Assembly: GCA_002633005.1 (NCBI GenBank)
Contig: NMRA01000268.1
Location: forward strand, 256,585-320,584
Length of the DNA stretch: 64,000 nucleotides
Origin: Phoronis australis
Lineage: Eukaryota > Phoronida > Phoronidae
Reading direction: 5' to 3'
In this document: piece by piece, positions 34,701 to 45,047 of the stretch
Layout of the letters: each line of letters starts with the position of its first letter
Numbering within the stretch: position 1 is the first letter of the stretch
Translations under genes and position numbers: made by a program
Notes under the pieces: model-generated
What the model was told of the DNA's origin: nothing
What the model saw: the letters and a program-made list of their open reading frames with translations, nothing else
The model's database searches: none

Positions 34701-35781
34701 TGATCATGACCATTTGTCGAGTCAGAGAGGTTACTGCTATTATTATTTTAGTAAAGAATTCCCCCGGGACTACGTGGGCACAAAATACTAAATGCATGGG
34801 GCTACACAAAACCCATACAAGGGGTTTGGGACTTAACATGCACTCGCAGTAACGAATGGAGATGCTACATGTACATGCCGTCAGCTGCAGAAGCGAACTT
34901 ATCGAAATTTTCTGTTCCACGAAAAGTGTGGTGCATGAATCCACGGAGTAACGATACATGAGTAGTGAGTCAAGATGCGATGGCTATTTTTAGAGCGAAT
35001 TAAGTATATCCAGCTGTGATGAGTTTCATGGAGTCCCCCAGCCATGTAAACATCACTGTGAACGCAAGTAGAGGGTCTCGTTGGTTCGTCTTAACTTCAG
35101 GCCACTAAATAGTCTAAGTCTTTACTCACCACGGTTAAGTCGTTGATGGGACATGATTCGGAGTAATAAATTGGACTGCAAAAATTTCCATGCCATAGGA
35201 GTTAAAGGAGTTCGTTTGATTGACAAATATGAGAAATTATGGAGTTTGTCAGAACTCAGTGAATAAGATGCCAAAACAACGGATTACTGTACACACATAT
35301 CTAGATGTTACTTTTATTAGCCTGGTGCACCATCACGGTATGTTACCACAGATACAAAACTGGCAATGGAGAATACCGCAACTCATGAGCCAAGACAACT
35401 CATGAGCCAAGACTACTGCACACATTACCTGCATCAGTTCATCTTCAAACTTGAATGCCCCTCCCCCTGTTGCACACACTGTATCAGCCAAGCTGGGGAA
35501 GTGTTTTGCCTTGGCCATCTCAATGAATGCATGCATATCATTGGTTGGAAAGCGTATGAAGTGAAGTGTGCCGTGACGTCCGCCCAAATACTGTTCCCTC
35601 ATTTCCAGATGAACGTCCCTGATACCTGTCTTGCCATAAGCAGTGTTGAGTGTCAGGTATTTACGAATGATCTTCACTGTCTCCAGCTCTTGCTCTTCCT
35701 CAAGTCGGTCCAAGTCCAGGGGCTCAAAGTAAATGAGTTTGGTCAGCGTGCCCCCAATGTCCATGCCCCACCACGGGAAGG
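22589..35781 (-). CDS. Pantothenate kinase (PANK1/2/3 type), six exons, first exon not found
   Basis: Pantothenate kinase phosphorylates vitamin B5 with ATP, the first and regulated step of coenzyme A synthesis. Six minus-strand exons with consistent phases: 35781-35429, 27694-27453, 25936-25760, 24708-24585, 23383-23258 and 22711-22589. Visible motifs: [15 protein letters not shown] (ATP phosphate loop of the acetate-kinase/Hsp70-like fold), [47 protein letters not shown] (holds the catalytic Glu of animal PANKs), [67 protein letters not shown] and LKALFLEHE. It resembles PANK3/PANK1/PANK2 rather than PANK4, which has an extra phosphatase domain. The frame enters exon 35781 with two bases of a codon, so at least one upstream exon exists. 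After [13 protein letters not shown] the C-terminus carries about 28 further residues rich in Pro and Glu, longer than PANK3. Confidence 0.95.
23258..23383 (-). CDS. PANK exon: [11 protein letters not shown]
   Basis: Acceptor TTGTTGCAG before 23383 and donor CATGAA|GTAAGTG. 126 bp, phase 0 at both ends. Encodes [33 protein letters not shown]. Confidence 0.93.
23451..23702. mobile_element. Miniature inverted-repeat element family B, copy 1 (PANK intron)
   Basis: The right end read in reverse complement starts CCGGTACAGTA and continues TTCTTCAAATTAGAACACA. The left end has the inverted counterpart ACGGTAAAATTTCTTCAAAT. Related ends occur at 28129-28185 and 40035-40236 with the shared word ACCATATTGTG or its complement. 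Non-coding. Confidence 0.6.
23981..24091. mobile_element. Very short palindromic element (PANK intron)
   Basis: About 110 bp with inverted ends: ATAGACCAATC ... ATCAGGTCACATG on the left pairs with CACATGACCTGAT ... GATTGGTCCATAT on the right. The whole unit could fold into one hairpin. Only one copy was noticed. Confidence 0.55.
24585..24708 (-). CDS. PANK exon: [15 protein letters not shown]
   Basis: Acceptor ATGTTACAG before 24708 and donor AATCAG|GTGAAG. 124 bp, completes a Ser codon and leaves in phase 0. Encodes [28 protein letters not shown] and [10 protein letters not shown]. Confidence 0.93.
24930..25194. mobile_element. Miniature inverted-repeat element family A, copy 2 (PANK intron)
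   Basis: Ends TAATGGGGAGACTTT on the left and TAATGGGAGACTTTCAGG (reverse complement) on the right, enclosing 265 bp. The internal GATATGAGTCACCGGT ... CGTGATCA block matches copy 1 at 21057-21325. A TA dinucleotide at each end is compatible with a Tc1/mariner-driven element. Confidence 0.75.
25760..25936 (-). CDS. PANK exon: [16 protein letters not shown]
   Basis: Acceptor TTGTTTCCAG before 25936 and donor GCTAGCAG|GTATGG. 177 bp, starts with the last base of the Ser codon split from exon 27694-27453. Encodes [41 protein letters not shown]. Confidence 0.94.
25937..27093. other. PANK intron, nothing recognised outside the listed repeats
   Basis: AT-rich intronic sequence. One CTCTAGGGGGCGC word near 26090 resembles the CTAGTGGCGCC-type words of the elements at 55712 and 61186, but no element ends were seen. 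Confidence 0.5.
27094..27453. repeat. 45-bp minisatellite abutting the PANK 5' splice site, eight units
   Basis: Exactly eight 45-bp units with no partial unit (360 bp). On the plus strand the unit begins TTGAGCCAGTTTTACAGTTC or TTCAGCCAGTCTAATTGTTC and ends ACTCATCAGTACC. The last unit ends at 27453, the last base of the PANK exon, so each unit read on the minus strand carries the same AAG|GTACTGATGAG sequence as the real donor, or the GTACTGTTGAG variant. The array lies in the first 360 bases of the intron. Confidence 0.95.
27453..27694 (-). CDS. PANK exon: catalytic KLDELD and VVNIGSGVS
   Basis: Acceptor TTCATTGTAG before 27694 and donor GGAACAAG|GTACTG. 242 bp, enters in phase 0 and leaves two bases of a Ser codon. 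Encodes [13 protein letters not shown] (catalytic Glu by homology), [38 protein letters not shown] and YSRVSGT. Confidence 0.94.
28129..28185. repeat. Family B element fragment
   Basis: CGGTACAGTAATTCTTCA ... GGACACAATATGG ... ACAAGTGAAATTT matches the reverse complement of the right end of the element at 40035-40236. A second, direct variant, CACATGATATGGC ... ACAAGTGAAAA, lies near 28385. Confidence 0.55.
29357..29815. repeat. Degenerate tandem array, three units of about 165 bp, with octamer-like words
   Basis: Units start near 29357, 29520 and 29688. Each has CCATGTTT or a related start, a TTAATGAAATCAGTxTGCTAG-like middle, then a palindromic pair of ATTTGCAT and ATGCAAAT-like words. In unit 2 ATTTGCATATTTTATGCAAAT is an almost perfect palindrome. 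ATGCAAAT is the classical POU/octamer site, but nothing shows that it is used here. Confidence 0.55.
30730..30984. mobile_element. Hairpin element with 12-bp target duplication, copy 1
   Basis: Direct repeats AATAGCATTATA at 30730-30741 and 30973-30984 bracket a 231-bp element. Its first two thirds form a long near-perfect hairpin: the arm containing ACAAGAATGGATCAACTGAA at about 30768-30787 pairs with its reverse complement near 30858-30877, with a loop of about 10 bases around 30815. The last 85 bp hold GGATCTGGATCGCC and end TTTTCTACGTT. The same structure occurs in inverted orientation at 53298-53693. Confidence 0.8.
32120..32300. other. GC-rich block with GCGTGA repeats and a 9-bp inverted repeat
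   Basis: An abrupt GC-rich island in AT-rich intron. TCCGGTCTG (32129-32137) and CAGACCGGA (32157-32165) form a stem of 9 bp with a 19-base loop. Downstream the words GGCGTGAAT, GCGTGACTC, GGCGTGAAC, GCGTGAGTG and ACGTGAGCC follow one another. Could be a fragment of a mobile element or an unknown structured RNA; no call is made. Confidence 0.5.
34266..34532. mobile_element. TIR element GGGTCTGTTTCAT, 267 bp
   Basis: GGGTCTGTTTCATAAAAGTA at the left pairs with GGGTCTGTTTCATGAAGTGA (reverse complement of the right end). The similarity extends through about 33 bp to AAGAT. Ends of the GGGTCTGTTTCAT type are common in small animal DNA transposons. Non-coding; no certain target duplication. Confidence 0.75.
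35429..35781 (-). CDS. PANK exon: N-terminal kinase core
   Basis: Acceptor CTGTTTTCCAG before 35781 and donor GATGCAG|GTAATG. 353 bp, entering with two bases of a split codon. Encodes [20 protein letters not shown], an acidic EEEQELE linker, [31 protein letters not shown] and [16 protein letters not shown]. An in-frame ATG at 35809 lies on the intron side of the acceptor and is probably not the start. Confidence 0.95.
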
Positions 35782-36312
35782 CTGGAAAACAGTTACAGGA
35801 GTCGCTCATTTTGAGAACTGGTTATCAAAATATGGGACATCTTTAAGTGACTAATGCCAGAAAATAAAATGTAGCTGTAGATGGTATCGTGACAAAGTGT
35901 TTTTGGAAAACAATAACAACGCTGTCTACCCACTGTGGGCAATTGTGAAAAGGAAGGAAAAATTTACTTATTTAATTTTTGGATAAACTCTCTTCTAAGC
36001 CTATTAACATACCTTAATTACATTCTAGATTACTTAAATGTCTGAAGAAAATAATGCCATGCCAGCCTCGCCAACTGTCACAAAGACTGTGTATCTTCTT
36101 CACCTATTTACCACACAACATACTAGACAAAAGAATTTTTCTTCTTTAAATTTCTCAGCAGAAATGAAGATTAAGAAAATGTCAGTCACTCTATTACTAG
36201 CTTGGCTTATACTGTGCAGATGTCGCAAAACAGCATTTGATATTTAAGTACTTTACATATTGTGTGAAGTTAGAGAAGAACTGCTGTAAATCAGTAAATG
36301 TAACTCGCACCA
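35782..36312. other. Upstream intron of the PANK gene, nothing recognised
   Basis: AT-rich; the missing upstream PANK exon was not found in this stretch. Confidence 0.5.
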
Positions 36313-37054
36313 TGAGCTTACTAGCATACTGATGGATGGCTACGAGAGAGACTGCTCAACTCACCCTCAGCTTACTAGCATACTGATGGATGGCTACGAG
36401 AGAGACTGCTCAACTCACCCTCAGCTTACTAGCATACTGATGGACGGCTAGGAGGGAGGCTGCTCAACTCACCTTAAGCTTACTAGTATGTTGATGGATG
36501 ACTAGGGCAACGCTGCTCAACTCATCAACTCACCTTGAGCTTACTAGTATATTGATGGATGGCTAGAAGAGAGGCTGCTAATCTCACCTTGAGCTTAGAA
36601 GTGTATTGATGGATGGCTAGAAGAGAGGCTGCTAATCTCACCTTGAGCTTACTAGCATATTGATGGATGATTAGGAGAGAAGCTGCTAAACTCACCCTGA
36701 GCTTAATAGTATATGACTAAGAGAGAGGCTGCTCATAACACCTTGAGCTTACTAGTAAATTGATGGATGGCTAGGGGAGAGGCTATTCAACTCACCTTGA
36801 ACTTACTAGCATATTGATGGGTGGTTAGGAGAGAGGCTGCTCGCTACAGCTTGAGCTTACTAGGGTGGATGGCTAGGGGGAGGCATCTCGCTACACCATG
36901 AGGTTACTAGTGTAGTGATGGATGGCTAGGGGGAGGCATCTCGCTACACCATGAGGTTACTAGTGTAGTGATGGATGGCTAGGGGGAGGCATCTCGCTAC
37001 ACCATGAGGTTACTAGTGTATTGATGGATGGCTAGGGGAGAGGCTGCTCAACTC
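36313..37054. repeat. 54-bp satellite, about 13 units
   Basis: A unit of about 54 bp starting CTTACTAGCATACTGATGG and continuing ATGGCTACGAGAGAG ... CTCAACTCACC. The first two units are nearly identical, while later units vary in length and sequence. Three nearly identical units of a GGCATCTCGCTACACCATGA type lie at 36888-37020. The array is followed by a unique block (37055-37443). Confidence 0.9.
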
Positions 37055-37443
37055 CAACCATAATATGCTGAAGTTTATTAAATTTAAAACATAATGTGGT
37101 GGGACAGGGAAAAATATTTTATAAAAATTTTCAACAAAAGTAAACAGGAAGAAAATTTTACTTCATCATTTCCAAAGTTTATATTATACAACTTTCATCA
37201 ACAAACACACAATGAAATCTGAGCATTTTTAACACTACAGTGAATTTACTTGAAAGTTGAAGAAGTGACCATTTCGTTAATTGGTTTTGTTCGCATTTTA
37301 GGAAACTTTACCGCACTTATCATATGTCACGATGACGGTGCTTGCACACCGAGTAATGGATTTCTGAATGACAGTTAACACCAATTTGGCCATCTTATGC
37401 ACAGCACTGCTGTCGTTTTTTAAAAGTACTGCGGGAACATTTG
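36618..37443. repeat. Duplicated block, first copy (satellite plus unique 390 bp)
   Basis: This block (part of the 54-bp satellite followed by unique sequence ending GCGGGAACATTTG) is present again at 37445-38110 with only a few substitutions but fewer satellite units. The junction is a single N at 37444. Confidence 0.9.
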
Positions 37444-38110
37444 NTAGAAGAGAGGCTGCTAATCTCACCTTGAGCTTACTAGCATATTGATGGATGATTA
37501 GGAGAGAAACTGCTAAACTCACCCTGAGTTTAATAGTATATGACTAAGAGAGAGGCTGCTCATAACACCTTGAGCTTACTAGTTATTGCTGGATGGCTAG
37601 GAGAGAGGCTGCTCGCTACACCTTGAGCTTACTAGGATGGATGACTAGGGGGAGGCATCTCGCTACACCATGAGGTTACTGGTGTATTGATGGATGGCTA
37701 AGGGAGAGGCTGCTCAACTCCAACCATAATATGCTGAAGTTTATTCAATTTAAAACATAATGTGGTGGGACAGGGAAAAAATATTTTATCAAAATTTTCA
37801 ACAAAAGTAAACAGGAAGAAAATTTTACTTCATCATTTCCAAAGTTTATATTATACAACTTTCATCAACAAACACACAATGAAATCTGAGCATTTTTAAC
37901 ACTACAGTGAATTTACTTGAAAGTTGAAGAAGTGACCATTTCGTTAATTGTTTTTGTTCGCATTTTAGGAAACTTTACCACACTTATCATATGTCACGAT
38001 GACGGTGCTTGCACACCGAGTAATGGATTTCTGAATGACAGTTAACACCAATTTGGCCATCTTATGCACAGCACTGCTGTCGTTTTTTAAAAGTACTGCG
38101 GGAACATTTG
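37444..38110. repeat. Duplicated block, second copy, preceded by an N
   Basis: Starts after N at 37444 with TAGAAGAGAGGCTGC and ends GCGGGAACATTTG, as in the first copy; only this copy continues into new sequence (TCAGCTTGTAAATATC). A join at an N, near-identity and different satellite number suggest two alleles placed in tandem by the assembler. Confidence 0.85.
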
Positions 38111-38869
38111 TCAGCTTGTAAATATCTGGTGCCATCACAGCTAGCTTGTGGACAAGTAATCTCAGCAATAATTTTAGTTTAAAGTGGTGACATTTAATTT
38201 CACAGTGACTGGATGTTGCGTGCTTCGAGGATTTTTCGTGCAAAATATTTGTTAAGATGCATCAATATTTTTGTAGGGCATTTTTTATTCGTAATTGTAG
38301 CAAAAAGCATGCTACAGTGGCTCTGGCCTTCAATTCTGGTATGCTGAAGCGACAGGAGTTGTTTTCCAAACATATTGTGTTGATGTCACCAAATTATATG
38401 AGGTGTCAGAGGATGTTTATGAGCCAACAACCATCTGACAGTATATTTAAACAATGACAGTGCCGTAGATGAAATCCCTGAATTGTGCAGGTGTTTGGGT
38501 GAAATCGACATACTATCAGAATTTAATATTACTTTAAATAATTCTTATGTTGAAAAGGGAAGTAGATGAGAGTACCATGGGCAATTTGCTACAAGAAAAT
38601 ACAAGAAAAGACAACATGGCCAGACGACAAGTCTGCTTATATCTACAGCCTGTACGTTTTTTAAAATTTGAAAGCTCCATGCAGTGGCACATTTGAAAAC
38701 CAATGCTTTGTTCAGGTTTTGGTTGAAACCATTTGTTTTAGTTCTGAATACTGTGAATTAGTTTTGCTAGTTGAAAAAGCATGTATCAAATAGAGTTAAA
38801 ATGATTTAATAGTTAAAATTTAAGGTTGTTTTGTACCTTATTGACCAGCCTTTGTATTTAGCCAAATCT

Positions 38870-39330
38870 ACAAAACCATAGATTTGAACTAGGTGAAACT
38901 ATACAGTTTAAGCTGAAAGTAAAAACATGTAGATTTTTACTTAATTTACCAATCCATAATAATTGGATCATGTGACCATGTCTTTTTTGTAAAATTTAGC
39001 AAAAAAGAAACTTAAGGTACATTTATAGCAAAACAACGGTATCGATAACATGATCAAATTTTATTGTTCAAGATGAGATCTCAAAAACTCTGTTATGCTT
39101 TCCTAAAATATCACTTCATTTTTGTTTTTATGAAAATTCAGTTTTTCATTAATCGTAAAAGTTGATAGCCCCTCATGAAAAGCTTGAAAATGTTAAAAAC
39201 AATTCCCATCACCATTTTGGATAACAGTGCATAAAGCATACCATAGTATCTGAAGTATCGCACGAGTCTGATAACCCATTTCTGAGACATATTGTTTCGA
39301 ATTATTTTTCTAGGCTCACATAACCTCAAA
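38870..39330. repeat. Dispersed repeat C, copy 1
   Basis: Matches 42690-43125 in the same orientation at low identity. Shared words include TAGCCCxTCATG, ACAGTGxATxxxG, AATGCATA/GTGCATAAAGCATA, and CCATTTCTGAGACA. No coding function recognised. Confidence 0.55.
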
Positions 39331-40034
39331 TGGGAAGATTCGTCACTGCTAAATAGATTCAGTCCAGTTTGCAGTTTACAATTTCCTTGAGGCTCAATCA
39401 ACACTGAAAGTCTTCAACACATAAAAGCATTGTGAACAGAACTAAATAAAACAGTCAAAACTTGAATGACTGAACACAGCAAATTATTTACTAGTATTTT
39501 TGTTATAAATGACTAAAAGTAGCGGATGCTGGGAATTCACATTTCCTAATACCTATGGAGAAAGTAAGACTACTATGACGGTTTGTTTAAAAACCTTGGG
39601 TTTCACACAGAAACAAATGAGAGCTGACAGATATGAAGGCAATATAATCAAAATATACCTGCAATTAGCAGTACAAATTCTAAAAAATTAATTACATTTA
39701 GCATCCTAGGCAAGAGTAGTAGTGTCACAATAGTCACGGAGGTGACAGAACCAGTAAAACTTGCATACTTTCAACAGAAATACAGAGCCTACTCACTTTT
39801 ACGGCACATATCACTGCACAGCAGTAGCGTATACCAAACAAAACATCTGTACCTAATTTCCATCTGACAATAATCAATAACAAGCAGGCGTAATAATAAC
39901 CACAAAACCAATAATACAGACCAAAAATACCTCAATATTGAAGTTCAACAACAAGTTGTATGGAGATAATTGTGTAGCAACTGTAAATATAATTAATAAT
40001 GCTACATAACAAGGATTGTGCAGACATGGTGAGA

Positions 40035-40236
40035 CTTATTAATCACACAGTTTGGCAGACAAGTGAAATTTTATGTTGTCACATTCTAAAGAGAAATAAA
40101 AATTGAGAACATTTCATTTTGAGCTACAAGCAAAGTAAATTTTCCTGAATCATTTTTGTTGGAAATTAGACAAAATGAAATTTCACCTGTCCACCATATT
40201 GTGCCCTAAACTGAAGAATTTGTACCGTAATTCCGG
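40035..40236. mobile_element. Miniature inverted-repeat element family B, copy 2
   Basis: Inverted ends ACAAGTGAAATTTTATG (left, near 40059) and AAATGAAATTTCACCTGTCC (right, near 40170), followed by ACCATATTGTG and TTGTACCG. Related to 23451-23702 and 28129-28185. Confidence 0.6.
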
Positions 40237-41712
40237 TGTTTTCCACGACCTCTTTTAATTCGACGCTGTAACGAGTTTGGATTTTGCCGCGTCGAGTTTG
40301 GAGAATGCGCGTCAAGTTTAGAAAGTGCTGCGCCAGGTTGGCACTTCAGCCCTCGGCACCTAAGCAGAGCCCGATTTAACCAACATCAAGCCCAATTCAG
40401 TACTTCTGATGCAGTTAACACTATATGTATAATTTTGTATGACACAAGAGTTTAAACTATAACTAATCATTCACAGAAAGATTTTTTCAAGCATAAAAAT
40501 AACAAAAGCTGAACAATGGCTGAGATGCCAATGAAGCAGACTTCTGAGTAGACCACAAAAACTAAAAAAGACCACTAAACCTTTAAAAGTCTCTGGACTC
40601 ATCAGGTTAATCTCTAGGCATTTCTTACACCAATTTCAATGCCACCTACTAATGAAGAAAACCTACTTACCAATACATTTGGAATAAAAAGGGTTTTAAT
40701 CAAGCCTCTTTTTCAAAGCAGTAAAAACCAAACATTACCTTGGTCAAGCAAATTCCATGAGATACAATGGAGTACTTATGAATGCCTACTTATTAGGACA
40801 GCAGACAACAGGGTTATGAACTATGTCATAGGTCATTACCCTCTTTCTGAGATTTTTGACATCTTATTATGTGAGCTGAGGCAGGAACTTCATCACTTAA
40901 CTGCAACTCCACCTAATCATCATTAGAAGGATGACTGCAGCCACCGATGGTTGAATACCTCCAATTTATTAGAAGTACACGATTGCGTCTCATGAAATTT
41001 GTCTGATAAATGACTCACCAATCAGATGAAATTATTTAGTGAGACCAATTACTATGACTGAATCAAAAATTTGTTGCCGTTTAAATTTTTTTAGATTAAA
41101 TTTGCTAATTATTCAAACAAGGACATTACTAGCCTCAGTTTCGTTTGATGTCATTAAGGTATAATAATATGCTTGTTTTTGTTATTATTCCCGCTTATCC
41201 AACAATTTGAAAGGTTTCAGGAAACAGACATGCCCATTTTGTTTTGAACCTGCCTCCAAGTAACCTTGTTATTGTGGATCATTTCTGAAAAGCATGCGGA
41301 GCAGTTTCAGCTAATCATGTTCACCGAGTATTGAATAATGCAGCCTCCCCTCCCATCTAATAATTTCTAGTTGACTATAAACTTTCATCATCATAATACT
41401 CGTTTCAATCACCATTCCTTCAGTATAACTGAAGCTAGACTGTAAAATAAATCATCATTCCACATTTTTATTCAATCCAGTCAATCTTCATTCATTTTCA
41501 AGACTAAAGTAAAAATTTTTTGATAGTATGGTGCAAGATGATGAAAATTATTATCTTTTCGCATATTTTTACATGTCATATTTATTTATTTTATTTTATT
41601 CAATTTATTCCTTGTTATAAAAGACATTGTTTACATTGGGCTGAGTTTCTTATGTTATCGATTTCATTTATGGTAGTTCTGGAACTGACTTTTCAATGTG
41701 TTTTTAATCAGC

Positions 41713-41882
41713 CTCGTAACATTCCTCACAGTCATAAAATTCCATTTCCATTACCATCAAAACCATTGACTAAACAAACGACTCAACAAATTACTGCAAA
41801 AATATTTCAGAGTTTATTGGGACTGGCCAACTCTTAATTGGTAATGGAATTGGGATCCCATAATGGTAAGGAATATTACGAG
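41713..41882. mobile_element. Miniature inverted-repeat element family D, copy 1, 170 bp
   Basis: CTCGTAACATTCCTCACAG ... TTCCATTACCA at the left pairs with CTCGTAATATTCCTTACCAT ... TTCCATTACCA (reverse complement) at the right, about 46 bp per arm. Internal words ATCAAAACCAT and CAGAGTTTATTGG recur at 63621-63760. Confidence 0.7.
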
Positions 41883-42689
41883 ACTGGTTTTATGAGAGCC
41901 AAAGGCCCAACTCGATTTTCATTTTTAACCAGAGACATGAAGCTTTAATGAACGAGTGCAAACAAGTTAACATCCTGGCGCATCCTGTCTTGCTTACTTA
42001 CGTGGTGGGTTGTTGATGACAGGCATGGAATTCACATGCACTAGACCCAATTCTGCCATGGTGGACCAATCACAGAACAGATGAGTCCAATGTGTAGACA
42101 GCCATGTCCCAAGGTAATGACAACACTGTCCTGCTCTGCAAAACAATAATTGTCTCTAAAAGCAATGCATTAATACCTAAGGCTTATGTAAATTGAGACA
42201 GATTATGTATGTAGTATCTCTCCAGTTATCTGACATGAAGAGGACAGGTCCAACCCCAAAATAGATAACAATGGTAAACAACTCTTGGATGGATTGAGAC
42301 TAATATAAGAAGCTAATAAACTCTACTGACATATTTTCAACAACCAAGGTTGTTTTAAAAAGCCATCCGTTTCATATCAACACATCACCTTGAGTTTAGG
42401 TATTGCATCAGATATTTGCAATTAGTAATCGTGACAAATATCAACGTCACCATAGTCATCATACCCGTCACCATACCCGTTGGTTATATCACATGATCAA
42501 ATTACGGAAAGTCTGATAGCAGATGGGGCCTAAGAGAAGATTGAAATTCATATTACTAACCAACACTAACTGACCTCACATACAATTTAGGAGGACAATC
42601 GGTAACCATAGTGCACTGTAATTCATATTGCCTTTTAAGGTCTGTGAATTAAACTAAATAACTAAAAAATTGTCTGTAAAAGTAAATAT

Positions 42690-43125
42690 TTTCTAAAAGT
42701 ACAATCCCTCTAGAACTAGATTTTTGACGTTATTATACCAAACTGCAATCACTTGGGTCAGGTGATCAAGCTTTTTAGAAAAATTTACCAAAGCAAGATA
42801 GCAACCTGACCAAATTTCATTTGACATGCAGTTCGATAGAATCTCAAAAATGCTATAACAATTTTTTAAACAATCATTTCATTTTCGTAATATTACGGTT
42901 GCAACTTCCATTTTTTTATAAAAAATTAGATATCATATTTTGTAGCCCTTCATGCGAAATGGAACATTTTGAAAACAAATCCTAACAGTGTATTGGAGAA
43001 CAATGCATACAGCATAGTATCTTTGAACGTTTTTATGTATCCGGTCAGCCATTTCTGAGACACGAGGCTCTGAAGTTAGCTAATTTTGGCCAAATTTCCA
43101 GGGTCTTACATAATGTTAATGTCCA
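42690..43125. repeat. Dispersed repeat C, copy 2
   Basis: See 38870-39330; ends with CCATTTCTGAGACACGAGG. Identity is too low to define element ends. Confidence 0.55.
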
Positions 43126-44380
43126 ATAATCAATTCTCATCAATTGTCACACATTCTAATATTCTAATCTCATCGCTATTCTCGTTATTCTAGTCTACTA
43201 TTGAATAGTCTTCTTTTTGTTAATTAGACAAAACAGTCATATTAATTCTATGGGCAGCATTTATGATCACATGGTCAAGTGCAATATTCACAAACATAAT
43301 ATTGAATAGAAAAGGTTAATACACAAAAAAGAAACCAATATAAAACATGTTTCAACAATAACTGAATACATAAATTTGATTTAAATGTAAAGTTGTCTTA
43401 AAAACAAAGATTACAGAACGATAAACAATGCAGAAAAGGATTCACATTTCTGGGTCTCCTCTGTAAGCCATCTCCAGAGTCGAAGTCTTCAAAGCAGAGC
43501 ACAATTGCTCAAATTGAAAATTCCTCAATTTGGGACAAAAATAATTGCTTAAATTGCTACATTTCTATTTTTCAGAGGCAGAACATATGGTTGTAAGGAT
43601 TGCTGATGAAAGAAAGCAATTTAAGTGCACAATGTATTTTTGATGAGGTGAAAATTTCTGATTCGGTGACCAGATTTGGGCTAGGGCCTACCGCCTGCTT
43701 AAAATACACAGGGATGAAATTAACACAGAGACCGAGGGTGAGGGGCTAACGACTACGTGTAATTTTTGGGTAGGTAGCAAAACTTTAGAAAAGGTAGACA
43801 CTCATTAACTAGTCGATAAACCGACTCTTAAGGCAATAGGGTTGGAAGTCCACACAGTGAAAGTTTAGAATCAAGTGCCATACATAAAGTCGCGCGGATG
43901 GCCCGCCATTTTGGGACAAGAATAAATATTTCCGAAATGAGTTTTTCATAGTCCACAAAATTGGTACAAGGTCCAAAAACTGTTTTTCAATGATCCTCGA
44001 ATTTCGGACAATGTCATAAACATCGGATTTCTGTCCTGCGACTTTCGGACAAGGAACATTTTCGAAACGCTAACTTTGGATCGACGCAACTCTCGTGTCA
44101 TTAAAGCGTTCAATGGATGATTACTGCTCTACAAGGCTTGAATCTGAAAATCGGTGCAACGGGCTCTGTAATTTTTACCTTGTCTTGAAGATGTCACGAC
44201 TGTTACTTGGTTGTCTTGCGTTTAGCTTGTGTTTGGCGCTTTATCTATGAAGAGAATCACCGAGTCCCGAATGACGAAAATATCTGATGAAAATACAAAT
44301 GGGAAATACACTGAAGGCTGCAACTTTTCGTTGTAGCGTGACATTTGCTCTGGTTTAATTAGACCGTGCTGTTCGACTTC
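43126..44380. other. No gene recognised
   Basis: AT-rich sequence without recognisable exons or element ends. Confidence 0.5.
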
Positions 44381-44386
44381 CGACTG

Positions 44387-45047
44387 TCACATTGAACTTG
44401 CACACCTGACATCAACTTGGGTGCTTATGAAACTTTTTATTTTAAAAACGTCCTGGCCTTTGCAAATGCCCTTGTCAGTGGCTAAAATCTCCCGACGACG
44501 TGTTCGGATTTTATCCTTGACGCGATGAGAAATATTTTTGTTTAGGTCCCCATACACAATACAGCCAAGCCTGTCCGTCAGATATCGCGCGTTCAAAGTA
44601 GTGTAGATAGTGAACAGCAGTAGCCGAAAGAAACGGGGGCCAAAGAAAAGCTGGTTACAAAGCAAACACAATTAAGTCGCACACCGCGTGAGTCCGACCG
44701 AGGCTGCATCGTGCACGGGAGATTTTAAGTTTCTTCCTCTTCAGTCGATTAACTATCGTCGGACAATAAGTTTTGACACCGGGACCCCTTGGCACTCTCT
44801 GTCTGCGGCGACTAAGAAAATCCTCCACTAATTTTGAAAAATGCCGACAAGTCAGTTGAATCAGATTTGGTATAGTCGTTGCTTCTTGTGGTTTTACGGG
44901 TAGGTTAACAAGAATACAGGACCCGCAGTCCGATGCAACGGGCCTGGAACCTGATAGGTGTTTACAACCCTTAGTTCCATATATAATTTCTACAGAACCT
45001 TGTCTTTTTGTCCATGTCACCGCCTTCAGTTGATAATTTTGAGACAA
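44387..45047 (-). other. CpG-richer block with open frames on the minus strand; possible first exon or promoter
   Basis: Composition rises in GC and CpG compared with both sides. Two overlapping open frames on the minus strand (130 codons at 45047-44655 and 94 codons at 44671-44387) are longer than chance neighbours. The first contains a basic stretch, SRRRQRVPRGPGVK and RLKRKKLKISRAR. Neither is recognised. It lies upstream of the PANK exons on the same strand, so it could contain the missing first exon or a separate gene; this is a guess. Confidence 0.25.

Larger units (their letters stand above)
27695..35428. other. PANK large intron (7.7 kb)
   Basis: No exon recognised. It holds a family B fragment (28129), a degenerate tandem array (29357-29815), the hairpin element (30730-30984), a GC-rich block (32120-32300) and a TIR element (34266-34532), all listed separately. 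Confidence 0.7.

Noticed and set aside
35782-35809. ATG at 35809 as the PANK start
   Set aside because: A good acceptor (CTGTTTTCCAG) lies between this ATG and the conserved [10 protein letters not shown], so the codons before it are probably intron.
36313-37054. CRISPR-like array
   Set aside because: Units are contiguous 54-bp satellites without unique spacers, in an animal genome.
40639-40926. 95-codon plus-strand frame
   Set aside because: No motif, no splice context and AT-rich codon use; treated as chance.
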